Position numbers and translations under genes: made by a program. The notes under the pieces were generated by a model that made no database searches, had not been told where the DNA came from, and was given only the letters and a program-made list of their open reading frames with translations. From positions 1 to 37,942 of the forward strand of contig JAJZOL010000194.1 in the NCBI GenBank assembly GCA_021811565.1: DNA of 37,942 bases, written 5' to 3'. Source of the stretch: a bacterium. Its GTDB lineage: Bacteria; Armatimonadota; Chthonomonadetes; Chthonomonadales; CAJBBX01. This document shows, piece by piece, positions 1 through 8,981 of this stretch. Each line of letters opens with the position of its first letter. Positions within the stretch are counted from its first letter, which is position 1.

Positions 1-150
1 AGCAATCACCGCGCTTAAACTAAGACATATCGTCGTCATACCGTCAATGGCGGGAATGACCACCGCGTAATGCTGCAGGATTCTTGTGCAAAAAACGCGC
101 AAAAAGGCTGATAAGATACTAATTGAAATGTTTGATATCCGCCTTTGTAT

Positions 151-174
151 CTGAATTTTGCAATCACCTCGGAA
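151..174 (+). repeat. Composite repeat, left copy (also at 37733-37824)
   Basis: A 24-base segment starting CTGAATTTTGCAAT is found again at 37801-37824 with two mismatches, and its ATTTTGCAAT core recurs in inverted orientation at 37733-37747. It lies about 100 bases upstream of the alpha-mannosidase start, and the end copies lie about 100 bases upstream of the ATG at 37924. The neighbouring TCCGATTTC and TCGCTTATT words are also shared. The position suggests a shared regulatory element, which is inference. Confidence 0.5.
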
Positions 175-218
175 TTTCCGATTTCGCTTATTTTTCTTGT
201 TATTCGTCAATTTCATCA

Positions 219-233
219 AAGCGAATATCGCTT
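219..233. promoter_or_regulatory. Palindromic operator-like site upstream of the mannosidase operon
   Basis: AAGCGA and TCGCTT form perfect six-base arms around the spacer ATA, 44 bases upstream of the mannosidase ATG. A half site of the same word (AATAAGCGA) occurs inverted at 184-192 and directly at 37777-37785. Size and symmetry fit the operator of a LacI- or GntR-type sugar regulator. No regulator gene is in the window, so the factor is unknown. Confidence 0.4.
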
Positions 234-276
234 ATTCCATGCAGTATGGTTATTTCAAATCACGAAAGGATCAAAT

Positions 277-3200
277 ATGCCTGTACCAATCAGTCCTGAA
301 ATATCGGAGGGACCACTTCTTCATCGCATAGACAATGCGATTGGGAGGCTTCCCAAAATGGTATACAGAGTATTGTCGGAACTCGATGCCGAAGGATGGG
401 TTACCCCGGAGCCGAAGCCTTACGCTGAAAGAATGCAGGGAGAACATAAGTCATATAAGCAGGGGGATATCTGGGGGAAACTTTGGGACTGCGCATGGTT
501 CCATTTTACCGGTTCCGTCCCAAAAGAGGCGATTGAGGGGACAGGCGTTCTTCTTATCGACCTTGGCGGGGAAGGGTGCGTGATGGATGAAAATGGAACA
601 CCGCTGATTGGTTTAACGACTTTAGGATCGGGATTCGATTATTCTTTGGGCAAGCCTGGTAAACATGTGGTTCCCCTTTCTCTGTTGAAGCTTAACGATG
701 GCAAAGTTGATATCTGGGTGGATGCGGGTTGCAATGATCTGTTTGGTAGTTTGCCAAGCGGCGGAGCGCTCGTTCAAGCTGCAACTGCGGTCCGAAGAAA
801 TGAGCTTCAGGCTCTTTGTTTTGATTTTGAGGTTTTGAGAGAGCTTCTCAACTATTTGCCCAAGACGAGCGCCAGGTACGCCAAAATACTACGCGGATTA
901 TATGACGCCACACTAGTGATGTCAACGGAGCCAACGGATCAGGAGGTCTCTTGTGCGCGCACCATTCTCCGCCCCCTCCTGGCGGCGCAGGGGGGGGATC
1001 CGTCGCTGAGAGTGAGCGCTATCGGTCATGCGCATATCGATTTGGCTTGGCTTTGGCCAGTGCGTGAAACTTTGCGCAAAGGCGCCCGGACATTTTCCAC
1101 CGTGCTGAGGATGATGGAAAGATATCCGGACTATCTCTTCGGTGCGAGCCAGCCTCAACTGTATCAATGGATGAAGGATATTCACCCCGCCCTTTACGCT
1201 CAGATCAAACGGCGCGTTGCCGAAGGTCGATGGGAGGTGCAAGGCGGAATGTGGGTGGAGGCTGACGCGAACATACCGTCCGGGGAATCCCTTGTTCGCC
1301 AATTTCTTTATGGCAAACGTTTCTTTCAATCCGAGTTCGGCGTCGATGTGAGAAATCTCTGGCTGCCTGATGTGTTTGGGTATACGGGTAGTCTGCCTCA
1401 GATCATGAGGAAGGCCGGCATCGGCTTTTTTCTCACTCAAAAGTTATCCTGGAGCAAATTCAACACCCATCCGCATCACACATTTCTTTGGGAGGGTATC
1501 GACGGCAGCGAAGTGCTGGTGCATATGCCGCCTGAGAACACATATAACAGCCCTGCATCCCCTCGCGCCATAGCCGCTGCGGAGGCGAACTATCTGGATA
1601 AGACCGTCTCAGATGAATGCATGGTGCTATTCGGAATCGGGGATGGCGGCGGCGGTCCGGGAGAGGAGCATCTGGAGCGTTTGCAGCGTGAGAAAAACCT
1701 TCAAGGGTTGCCGCCGGTCAGGCAGGAGTTCGCATGCGACTTTTTCGACCGATCGAGTCTCTCCTCCGAGAAATACGCACGCTGGACAGGGGAGCTCTAT
1801 CTGGAAAGACATGAAGGAACCCTCACAACGCAAGCGCGCAACAAGAAAGCCAATCGCAAATTGGAGATTGCCCTTAGAGAACTGGAAATTGCAGCCGTCA
1901 GAGCCATGATATCCTCGGGTTACAAATATCCCATGGAGGCATTGGATCGTATTTGGAAAGAGGCGCTCTTCATGCAATTCCACGACATTCTTCCCGGATC
2001 ATCCATCACGAGAGTGTATGATGAGACATTGGCTCGCTACGCCTCGTTAATGGAGGAGACGCTCAAATTGACCGAGGAGGCGGATCGGGCTCTGCTTGGG
2101 ATGGGCGATCAGACGGTGGTTGTAAACTCTCTGAGTTGGGATCGCACGGAATGGGTGAAGGCTAATGGTGAATGGCGTTTTGTGAAAGCGTCCGCGCTAT
2201 CCGTAACACCCGTTGTCGTTTCCGATGTTTCCAACTACGGCGCCAAAGCGACGCAATCTCTTTTGGAGAATGAACATTTAAGAGTGACGTTCAACGCTGA
2301 CGGCGACATCGTATCGATATTCGACAAGGATAATTCTCGAGAGGCTTTGAGGAAAGGGGAAACCGGAAATCATCTGATTGTTTTCGAGGATGCAGGCGAC
2401 GCATGGGATTTCTCGCCCGATTATTATTTTGTCAAACCTTGCGAAACCACCCTTGTCTCTAGTGTACCCAGCTTGGATGGTCCGATCGCAGTCATGCATC
2501 AGATGAGAAAATATGGGGATTCCGTACTGTCTCAAGAGATACGCCTTGCATCTGGTAGCAGACGTTTGGATTTTGTGACTCATGTCGATTGGAAGGAACG
2601 TCACAAGATGCTTCGCGTTCGCTTCCCGCTGGCGATACGCTCGGAACATGCGCGGTGCGAAATTCAGTTCGGCAACATTGAGCGACCCACCACCATGAAC
2701 ACAAGTTGGGAAACAGCGAAACAAGAGGTGTGCGGTCAGAAGTGGGTGGATATATCCGACTCCGGTTATGGAGTGGCGCTTTTGAACGATTGTAAATACG
2801 GACATCGCGTGCATGGATGCACTCTGGATTTGGATCTCTTGCGCAGCCCCTCCTATCCCGATCCGATAGCGGATAAGGCGGAGCATGATTTCACATACTC
2901 TCTGTTCCCACACGCGAGTGATTATACTCTTGGAGGAGTGGTGCATGCCGCGTATGAGTTGAACATGCCTTTACGGGTAATCCACTCAGTCAAGGGTGTT
3001 TCAGATGGTTCTTCCTCTCTTCTGTGCTTGGACGCTGACGACGTGGTGGTTGAAGCGATTAAGAAAGCCGAGGATGAGAATGCTGTCATCATCCGAATGT
3101 ATGAGGCGCATGGAAGATCAACGAATGCATCGGTCCGCTTCGGATTTCCGGTGAAGTCAGCCGAGATAGTTAATCTCATGGAGCATAGAGAGACTTCACT

Positions 3201-3291
3201 TGAAGTGCTTGAAAATCAAGTGGTTGTTTCTCTTAATCCATTTGAAATCATTACATTGAAGGTGAACGCGGAGTTAAGCGATAAGGAGTAA
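277..3291 (+). CDS. GH38 alpha-mannosidase
   Basis: Predicted retaining alpha-mannosidase of glycoside hydrolase family 38, about 1004 aa, the usual length for bacterial members. The zinc site is visible as GHAHIDLAW (His251/His253, Asp255), and the expected catalytic nucleophile is Asp365 in LPDVFGYTG. A helical middle domain (with HDILPGSSI) and a C-terminal beta-sandwich follow. I chose ATG 277 because AAAGGA lies six bases upstream; the frame is open further upstream (from 145), but those residues do not look like the family. There is no signal peptide, so it should act in the cytosol on imported mannosides. It is the first gene of an operon with sugar ABC transporter genes; the next gene starts three bases after its stop. 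An eight-G run at 990-997 is inside the frame. Family assignment is strong; the exact substrate is unknown. Confidence 0.95.
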   Translation: MPVPISPEISEGPLLHRIDNAIGRLPKMVYRVLSELDAEGWVTPEPKPYAERMQGEHKSYKQGDIWGKLWDCAWFHFTGSVPKEAIEGTGVLLIDLGGEGCVMDENGTPLIGLTTLGSGFDYSLGKPGKHVVPLSLLKLNDGKVDIWVDAGCNDLFGSLPSGGALVQAATAVRRNELQALCFDFEVLRELLNYLPKTSARYAKILRGLYDATLVMSTEPTDQEVSCARTILRPLLAAQGGDPSLRVSAIGHAHIDLAWLWPVRETLRKGARTFSTVLRMMERYPDYLFGASQPQLYQWMKDIHPALYAQIKRRVAEGRWEVQGGMWVEADANIPSGESLVRQFLYGKRFFQSEFGVDVRNLWLPDVFGYTGSLPQIMRKAGIGFFLTQKLSWSKFNTHPHHTFLWEGIDGSEVLVHMPPENTYNSPASPRAIAAAEANYLDKTVSDECMVLFGIGDGGGGPGEEHLERLQREKNLQGLPPVRQEFACDFFDRSSLSSEKYARWTGELYLERHEGTLTTQARNKKANRKLEIALRELEIAAVRAMISSGYKYPMEALDRIWKEALFMQFHDILPGSSITRVYDETLARYASLMEETLKLTEEADRALLGMGDQTVVVNSLSWDRTEWVKANGEWRFVKASALSVTPVVVSDVSNYGAKATQSLLENEHLRVTFNADGDIVSIFDKDNSREALRKGETGNHLIVFEDAGDAWDFSPDYYFVKPCETTLVSSVPSLDGPIAVMHQMRKYGDSVLSQEIRLASGSRRLDFVTHVDWKERHKMLRVRFPLAIRSEHARCEIQFGNIERPTTMNTSWETAKQEVCGQKWVDISDSGYGVALLNDCKYGHRVHGCTLDLDLLRSPSYPDPIADKAEHDFTYSLFPHASDYTLGGVVHAAYELNMPLRVIHSVKGVSDGSSSLLCLDADDVVVEAIKKAEDENAVIIRMYEAHGRSTNASVRFGFPVKSAEIVNLMEHRETSLEVLENQVVVSLNPFEIITLKVNAELSDKE

Positions 3292-3294
3292 GTA

Positions 3295-5769
3295 ATGTCT
3301 TGGGGGCGGTTTAAACGGATATATAATCGAACGCTAGGATTGATAACACCGGGAGTGTTGCTGATTTTATGCGTGTTGTTTTTGGAAGTGCAACCCTCAT
3401 TCTCTTACGCCAAAAGGATGCGCCTTGTAGTGTGGGGTTTGCAAACCGGTGTGGAGACGAAGGATCAGGACGCTGAAATCGCCGCTTTCGAACAGATGCA
3501 TCCCGATATCAAAGTGGAAGCTTTGTCCATGGGGGCGGGCGCGATGAACCCCCAGAAACTGATGACCTCCATCGTCGGCGCCGTGCCCCCGGATGTGGTG
3601 TATCAGGATCGGTTCACCATTGGGGACTGGGCGAGTCGCGGGGCTTTTCGATCTCTGAACGATCTCTTGGCTCAGGATGCAAAGAGTAAAAGCCCTTATG
3701 CGGTAAGGCAAAAAAATTTCGTATCCGCCACTTGGGCTGAGGCTACCTATAAGGGGCAGGTGTACGCCATCCCGGATTCCACCGATGACAGAGTCCTTTA
3801 CTACAACAAGACGCTCTTCAGAGAAGTGGGGTTAAATCCCAACAAGCCACCCCAAACATGGTCAGAGTTGATATCGGATGCCGTCAAACTCACGAAGCGA
3901 AGATCGGACGGCAGTTTCTCTCGTCTCGGCTTCATCCCCGTTTACGGTCAAGGCTGGCTCTATCTGTGGTCCTGGCAGGAGGACGGGGAGTTCATGTCCC
4001 CGGACGGCAGGTATTGCACGATGAACAATCCCCAGACATTGAAGGCGCTCACCGCCTTGGTGAACTGGTACGATGTCCTTGGCGGAGTGGATGCCATCAA
4101 CTCGTTCGCCGGAGGGTTTGCGGGCAACGCGCAGGACCCCTTCATGACGGGCAAACTTGCGATGAAGGTCGACGGTGATGGATTTATCAACTCAATCGCT
4201 CGTTATCATCCGGAAATGGATTTCGGCGTCTGTCCAGTTCCGGTGCCGGACGCACGTTTTCATCATCTTGGGCGTTTCAAACACGATCCCACATGGGTCA
4301 CTTGGTCGGGAGGTTTCGCATGGGCGATTCCGAACGGTTCAAAACATTTAAAGGCATCGTGGGAGTTCATTCAATGGATGACCTCTCCACAGGCGAAACT
4401 GATTGGGGCCGCGGCGCAGTCGGCATACGCCCACAGTCTTGGACGTCTGTATGTACCTCCATTGTACGCGAATAATTTGGCGACACAGGCTGTGTTTAAG
4501 GTGTACAAGCCTACTCTGCCATACAAATTCCTCAAGGCAAAGGAGATAACCCTTCACCTTCTTCCCTACACGAAGTTTCGACCTGTGACGTTCGTAGGAC
4601 AATATTTGTGGGATGAGCATGTGCGAGCGGTGGACGCCGCCACGCGCCATGTGAAATCCCCGGAGGCGGCGTTGGCGTATGCGCAGGAGCAGGTGCAAAT
4701 CGAATTGAACAAGGTGTTCACCCTTGACACCCATCCGGTGATACCCATTGTGCCTGTGATGATTGGCTTTTCCATTGCATTCATCATTGGGCTAGCGTTT
4801 CTGGGTTGGAAAGTTTACACTTGGATGCGAAAGCAAAAACGCGCCGTAAGGTCGGAGGCGTGGGCGGGATTTCTCTTCGCTTCGCCATGGATATTCGGAT
4901 TTGTTGTCTTTACTTTCGGCCCAATTCTAGCGTCTTTGGTGCTCTCATTCTGCGACTACGATGTTTTGCACCCGGCGCGTTGGGCGGGTCTTAACAATTA
5001 CATCACTCTATTCACTTTGGATAGGCATATCTTCTTCAAGAGTATCTATAACGCTTTCTATTTGGCGTTTTGGGGTATTCCGCTTGGCATTGTGACGAGT
5101 CTCTCGATGGCGATGTTGTTAAACACCAAGATCAGAGGTCAGCAGTTTTATCGAACGGCATTTTACATGCCAAGCATCGTTCCGATTGTCGCCACATCGG
5201 TTCTCTGGGCGTGGCTATTAAATTCCGATCCTTCAAGAGGTTTGGTCAACGCCGCTTGGCAGGCCACGATGACGCATTGGTTCCATATCGCTCCACCGGG
5301 TTGGCTGGCGGTTCCGTTGTGGGCGAAACCCGCCTTGATCGTTATAGGATTGTGGGGTGCGGGCGGGGGAATGATCATCTGGCTCGCGGGTTTGCAGTCC
5401 ATTCCCGTAACTCTCTACGAGGCGGCGAGTATCGACGGCGCCAAAGGATGGTCGCAGTTCTGGAACATCACGATTCCGATGCTCTCCCCGTATATCTTCT
5501 TTAACCTGATCATGGGTACCATCGGTGCGCTGCAGACATTCGCCACGGCGTATATTTTGGGCAATACTGGCGGCGGACAGACCACCGGGCCGGACGACAG
5601 CCTGTTGGTTCCCGTAGTTTATCTCTTTAATAATGCGTTCCAGTATTTCAAAATGGGTTACGCAAGCGCCTTGGCGTGGATTCTCTTTATCATCATTCTC
5701 GGACTGACCTTGGGACAACTAAAGCTCGCTCCGAAGTGGGTGCATTACGAGGTGGATTCAAAGGGATAG
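3295..5769 (+). CDS. Fused sugar-binding protein and MalF-type ABC permease
   Basis: A single 824-aa protein carries two parts that are usually separate. Residues 15-40 are a hydrophobic signal/anchor; about 48-470 match a family 1 extracellular sugar-binding protein (VVWGLQTG start, YNKTLFREVG, later WEFIQWMTSPQAK). A membrane segment at about 480-505 leads into a binding-protein-dependent permease (about 517-820) with the EAA loop YEAASIDGAKGWSQFWNITI near 708, which contacts the ATPase. RBS AAGGAG is six bases from the ATG. It pairs with the MalG-type permease downstream. The fusion would tether one binding domain to the translocator at the outer face of the inner membrane. No frameshift or broken join is visible, so the fusion appears genuine. 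The partner ATPase is not encoded here. Confidence 0.92.
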   Translation: MSWGRFKRIYNRTLGLITPGVLLILCVLFLEVQPSFSYAKRMRLVVWGLQTGVETKDQDAEIAAFEQMHPDIKVEALSMGAGAMNPQKLMTSIVGAVPPDVVYQDRFTIGDWASRGAFRSLNDLLAQDAKSKSPYAVRQKNFVSATWAEATYKGQVYAIPDSTDDRVLYYNKTLFREVGLNPNKPPQTWSELISDAVKLTKRRSDGSFSRLGFIPVYGQGWLYLWSWQEDGEFMSPDGRYCTMNNPQTLKALTALVNWYDVLGGVDAINSFAGGFAGNAQDPFMTGKLAMKVDGDGFINSIARYHPEMDFGVCPVPVPDARFHHLGRFKHDPTWVTWSGGFAWAIPNGSKHLKASWEFIQWMTSPQAKLIGAAAQSAYAHSLGRLYVPPLYANNLATQAVFKVYKPTLPYKFLKAKEITLHLLPYTKFRPVTFVGQYLWDEHVRAVDAATRHVKSPEAALAYAQEQVQIELNKVFTLDTHPVIPIVPVMIGFSIAFIIGLAFLGWKVYTWMRKQKRAVRSEAWAGFLFASPWIFGFVVFTFGPILASLVLSFCDYDVLHPARWAGLNNYITLFTLDRHIFFKSIYNAFYLAFWGIPLGIVTSLSMAMLLNTKIRGQQFYRTAFYMPSIVPIVATSVLWAWLLNSDPSRGLVNAAWQATMTHWFHIAPPGWLAVPLWAKPALIVIGLWGAGGGMIIWLAGLQSIPVTLYEAASIDGAKGWSQFWNITIPMLSPYIFFNLIMGTIGALQTFATAYILGNTGGGQTTGPDDSLLVPVVYLFNNAFQYFKMGYASALAWILFIIILGLTLGQLKLAPKWVHYEVDSKG

Positions 5770-5833
5770 GTCAAGGCAAACGTGTTGCAAGTTATTTCGA
5801 TTGTTCAATATTCCATAAGAAGAGTATGAAAGT

Positions 5834-7114
5834 ATGAAGGCTATATTTTGGGTTTGTCTGATTGTGATAGGATATGCGTCTCTCACGGTTTGGGTGGCGC
5901 ATATCATGCGCGCATTTCGATTGCGGCAGGTGGGGTTGGCCGTTGGTCAATTGTTCATACCGGTCATTCTATTGGCTCTCGCCCCGTTCCTTCCCGATTC
6001 CATGAGGCTTATGCTGTTTGTGGTGTTATTGGGAGGAGCGACCCTTCTGTTGGCGAAATTGGCGGCTCCTAAGCAGCCGGTCATTCCGCAGAAGGAGACC
6101 AAACCCTCCTTTCTTCATTTGGTGCTACTCAGCGGCTCGGCGCTCTTTCTCATACCTTTCGTGTGGATGGTGGTTACATCTCTCAAGGACGATAGCCAGA
6201 TGTCGAAGTTTCCTCCCGAATGGATTCCCACCCAGCAGGTCATGATTAATTTCAATGGGAAAAAATGCGGGTTGGTCTGGCACACCTACAAGAACATGCA
6301 TCTGAAGTTCGTTACCCTTCAGTCTTACCCGGATGGAACCATTCAGATACAGGCTTTAAAGGACCCACGGATTAATTTGCGTGTATCATTGGCGGATGTG
6401 AAGAAGATACGCCATTTCGATCCTTTGTGGAAAAACTATCCTGACGCTTTGGAGTTCCTTCCAAAGGATAGCGATTACGGTTTGGTGAACCTAATGGTCA
6501 CCGTATTCATCGCGGTAATGTCTGTTATCGGCACGGTGCTCTCATCCAGTATTGTCGCGTATAGTTTTTCCCGGTTGCGGTGGCCTGGAAGAGATATTCT
6601 TTTTGGGATTGTCCTTTCAACAATGATGCTTCCCGACGCGGTGACGATGATGCCGCGCTTCCTCATATTCCGTTACTTGCACTGGATCGACACCCTTAAT
6701 CCTTTGTGGGTTCCCTCCTTTTTCGCGGCGGCGTTTAATGTGTTCTTGCTACGGCAGTTCTTCATGGGGATTCCGCAGGAGTTGGAGGATGCGGCGAAGA
6801 TCGATGGGTGCAGTTATTTCGGTGCTTACTGGAAGGTGATGCTGCCAATGGTCAAACCCGCTTTGGCGGCTGTAACCATCATGCAGTTTATCGGATCTTG
6901 GAATGACTTCATGAATCCTTTGATCTACATTTCCACACCAGAGAAAATGCCGCTCTCCTATGTCCTTGAGCTTTTCAATTCTGCGAATGGCGGAGAACCG
7001 GGTATGTTGATGGCGGCAAGCACGCTTGTGGTCTTACCGGTCATCATTCTCTTCTTCTTCACCCAACGGTACTTCATTGAGGGTGTGACTCTCACCGGTT
7101 TGGGAGGCAGATAG
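5834..7114 (+). CDS. MalG-type sugar ABC permease with extra N-terminal segments
   Basis: Inner-membrane ABC permease subunit, 426 aa, against about 280 for typical MalG proteins. The core in the C-terminal 210 residues has the EAA loop EDAAKIDGCSYFGAYWKVML (about 317-337) and ends with a typical EGVTLTGLGG. The excess is N-terminal: about three hydrophobic segments (1-80), the usual first helix ending in VWMVVTSLKDD, then a soluble insert of roughly 95 residues (about 120-215) between helix 1 and helix 2 with alternating polar/hydrophobic strands. The insert faces outward if topology is conserved, so it could touch the fused binding domain. It lies 64 bases after the permease fusion; a four-codon mini-ORF (5826-5837) overlaps the start codon. 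Confidence 0.9.
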   Translation: MKAIFWVCLIVIGYASLTVWVAHIMRAFRLRQVGLAVGQLFIPVILLALAPFLPDSMRLMLFVVLLGGATLLLAKLAAPKQPVIPQKETKPSFLHLVLLSGSALFLIPFVWMVVTSLKDDSQMSKFPPEWIPTQQVMINFNGKKCGLVWHTYKNMHLKFVTLQSYPDGTIQIQALKDPRINLRVSLADVKKIRHFDPLWKNYPDALEFLPKDSDYGLVNLMVTVFIAVMSVIGTVLSSSIVAYSFSRLRWPGRDILFGIVLSTMMLPDAVTMMPRFLIFRYLHWIDTLNPLWVPSFFAAAFNVFLLRQFFMGIPQELEDAAKIDGCSYFGAYWKVMLPMVKPALAAVTIMQFIGSWNDFMNPLIYISTPEKMPLSYVLELFNSANGGEPGMLMAASTLVVLPVIILFFFTQRYFIEGVTLTGLGGR

Positions 7115-7651
7115 ATGGAGCGGGAAAGCTCGCCTCCTCAGCTTTTCATGCGGCGTCCGCATTTGGAGGATATTCCTCCCATGCCGATTGTCGGCGACGG
7201 TTACGGCGTTCGCACCTATGCGGAAGGCGATGAGAAGGATCTGGCGAGAGTGCTAAGCGACAGTTTTCTGGATAGGACGTGGACGGTTGAAAAGGTGTAT
7301 TCCGACTTGATCATCCCCAAGGATGTCGAGGAGATATATGTCGCCACGTTCAATGATATCGCTGTCGCCACGGCGTCCGCCAGGTTTCTTCCAGGTATGT
7401 ACCCCTGGTCGGGATATCTCCATTGGGTGGGAGTGCATCCCGACCACCGAGGCAAAGGGCTCGGACGAATGGTGACTCTTGCCGTGATGCATCATTTCAA
7501 AAGCGCAAATTGTCGGGATAGTGTGTTGGAGACCGATGATTTCAGGATACCCGCCATTAAACTCTATCTTAGCCTAGGCTATCAGCCTGAATATCATCAC
7601 CTATCCCATCAACAGCGTTGGGAGAACATCATTGCGAGTTTTTCGAAATAA
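7115..7651 (+). CDS. GNAT-family N-acetyltransferase
   Basis: 178-aa protein with the GNAT fold pattern: an N-terminal region, a central strand pair, and acetyl-CoA motif A at about 107-122 (VHPDHRGKGLGRMVTLAV, matching Q/RxxGxG/A), followed by the motif B region IPAIKLYLSLGYQPEYHH. It starts directly at the stop of the permease gene, with a GGGAGG-type site upstream, so it is translated as the last gene of the mannoside operon. Substrate is unknown; in this context it may acetylate an amino sugar or a small metabolite, which is a guess. Confidence 0.88.
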   Translation: MERESSPPQLFMRRPHLEDIPPMPIVGDGYGVRTYAEGDEKDLARVLSDSFLDRTWTVEKVYSDLIIPKDVEEIYVATFNDIAVATASARFLPGMYPWSGYLHWVGVHPDHRGKGLGRMVTLAVMHHFKSANCRDSVLETDDFRIPAIKLYLSLGYQPEYHHLSHQQRWENIIASFSK

Positions 7652-7652
7652 C

Positions 7653-8480
7653 CTAACCATTCGCAATGCTATCGCTAATCGAATGGATTAAACCGATTAA
7701 ACCCATGCCGTAATAGGTGTATTCAACGTCGGTTTCCGGGTCGCAAGGGTTGGAGGAAAACCCCCCGGTGGGGCTCGCGCAGGATTTGACGAATCGCGCT
7801 GTCTCCGATAGCTCTTGCATCCGAATGCGATTGGTGATGCCGAACGTGAGGAATGCGCTATAGGTGGAGAGAAGATCGCTCTGCGGAGCTCCTTGATGGG
7901 CGAGATATCCTCCGTCCGTGTGGCGAAATGCGGCTATTGCGTCCAAGCACGTCTTTATCGTATCCCTTTTATCGGGTTCCACTATAAGAAGGTATCCCGC
8001 CCATGCTGCGAGGAGGCTGGTTTGCGGAATATCCTTGATTTCAAATATGAGCCCGCAGAGGGTTTGAGGGTTCTCTCCGGTCATTCCAAGGCATAACGCA
8101 TTAAGGAACAACTCGTAAGGGTTTTTATTTGTTGATATTCCATGGGGTGTTTTGAACGTCACCGGCACGTCTCCGTACCGGGTTAGGATCCGGCGGATGT
8201 TCAGTAGGTTGAACCATTCCACAACGGTTACGGGAGCCGCCGTGAGGGTTGCAAGATAGTCCGCCACTCGCTTGTACGACCTCTTCTCAGCCCCCAGCAA
8301 AGCCAAACAACGTGCGCCGAAATCCGTGTAGTACAGATCCGACCCCCCGGCTCTGTTCTGGAAGCCGCCGTCAGCATTCCATCGAGTTTCCAACCAGTCC
8401 ATTTGGTGGCGTAAAAACCTCTTGGATGTTCGTGAAATCCCATCTATCAACAACTCATCGGTTATGTTTAAGTAATCCAT
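7653..8480 (-). CDS. Prenyltransferase/squalene-oxidase repeat protein
   Basis: 275-aa all-helical repeat protein resembling the beta subunit of protein prenyltransferases (Rab geranylgeranyltransferase type). Repeats begin with glycine-rich turns: DGGFQNRAGGSDLYYTDFGA, DGGYLAHQ, TGGFSSNPCDPETDVEYTYYG. In true protein prenyltransferases zinc is held by Asp, Cys and His; here the matching sites read SDLLSTY (Asp kept, Cys replaced by Leu) and VEYTYYG (His replaced by Tyr), so zinc catalysis is probably lost. Start ATG 8480 has AGGGGG upstream. It is convergent with the GNAT gene, with only one base between the stop codons. The role is unknown; a binding or scaffold function, or a different terpene chemistry, is possible. 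Confidence 0.8.
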   Translation of the reverse strand: MDYLNITDELLIDGISRTSKRFLRHQMDWLETRWNADGGFQNRAGGSDLYYTDFGARCLALLGAEKRSYKRVADYLATLTAAPVTVVEWFNLLNIRRILTRYGDVPVTFKTPHGISTNKNPYELFLNALCLGMTGENPQTLCGLIFEIKDIPQTSLLAAWAGYLLIVEPDKRDTIKTCLDAIAAFRHTDGGYLAHQGAPQSDLLSTYSAFLTFGITNRIRMQELSETARFVKSCASPTGGFSSNPCDPETDVEYTYYGMGLIGLIHSISDSIANG

Positions 8481-8555
8481 CCATCCCCCTTTATGCGATG
8501 CTTTTCAACCAACCGTACCGGTTTATAACATCCTCAGAAATAAAAACAACTTTCG

Positions 8556-8563
8556 TTACGTAA
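8556..8563. promoter_or_regulatory. TTACGTAA palindrome between divergent genes
   Basis: A perfect eight-base palindrome in the AT-rich 242-base region between the minus-strand prenyltransferase-repeat gene and the small plus-strand gene. A related word (GTAACGTAGTGTAA) occurs upstream of cbiM near 9197. Nothing else in 8481-8722 is recognisable apart from AT-rich promoter-like stretches. Confidence 0.2.
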
Positions 8564-8722
8564 TGTAAGCTGAGAGTTACGCAAGTTCAATCATTTCTAA
8601 AGGATATTACTTGGGAAACTCGTTCTGAGTAAAAATAAATTGTAACTTTTCGCCATGGAAAACGTCAATGATATTGAATAAAATGAAGATTGCGAAATAG
8701 GGGAAAGCATAGGAATCGAATC

Positions 8723-8944
8723 ATGTACTACATAGAAGAACACATAAAAGTCAAACTGGAATTCCCAGCCATGTCGGAACCGGTGGAAGTCAATGTTCCT
8801 TGGTCGGTGCTGAGATTTCTGGATTTTCATGCGGACCGATATATTGGTGCGGATGGATCGGTGATATACAGACGCCGCCCGGATATCTCCGCGCAGAAAC
8901 GCGTGACGGGCGGAGGGGAAAACCAGATATACGCCGTGGCTTAA
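8723..8944 (+). CDS. Small hypothetical protein (73 aa)
   Basis: Starts MYYIEEHIKVKLEFPAM with AGGAA seven bases upstream of ATG 8723. It holds a beta-type N-terminal half and a basic C-terminal half (VIYRRRPDISAQKRV). No cysteine motif, membrane segment or family is recognised. A hairpin terminator follows within 40 bases, which supports it as a transcribed unit on its own. The frame extends upstream to 8690, but without a better start. Confidence 0.55.
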   Translation: MYYIEEHIKVKLEFPAMSEPVEVNVPWSVLRFLDFHADRYIGADGSVIYRRRPDISAQKRVTGGGENQIYAVA

Positions 8945-8981
8945 GTTTCAAAGCCATAACATCAAAGCTTTCCCCTGTTAT

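Noticed and set aside
1-120. Minus-strand frame open to the left edge with a hydrophobic stretch (VVIPAIDGMTTICLSLSAVIA)
   Set aside because: Could be the start of a divergent membrane protein, but it is too short, has no good start codon and ribosome site, and could be chance.
145-276. Upstream extension of the mannosidase frame from TTG 145
   Set aside because: No ribosome site there, residues do not look like GH38, and the region holds repeats and a palindrome; ATG 277 has a good ribosome site.
990-997. Run of eight G in the mannosidase gene as a phase-variation tract
   Set aside because: The frame is intact on both sides and cytosolic catabolic enzymes are rarely phase variable; only worth a look at read level.
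922-1440. 172-codon minus-strand frame inside the mannosidase gene
   Set aside because: Shadow of a clear GH38 gene over its catalytic core; no family features.
2278-2946. 222-codon minus-strand frame in the mannosidase gene
   Set aside because: Antisense to the conserved C-terminal region; no start signal or domain.
5070-5504. 144-codon plus-strand frame inside the permease fusion
   Set aside because: Out-of-frame shadow of conserved permease sequence.
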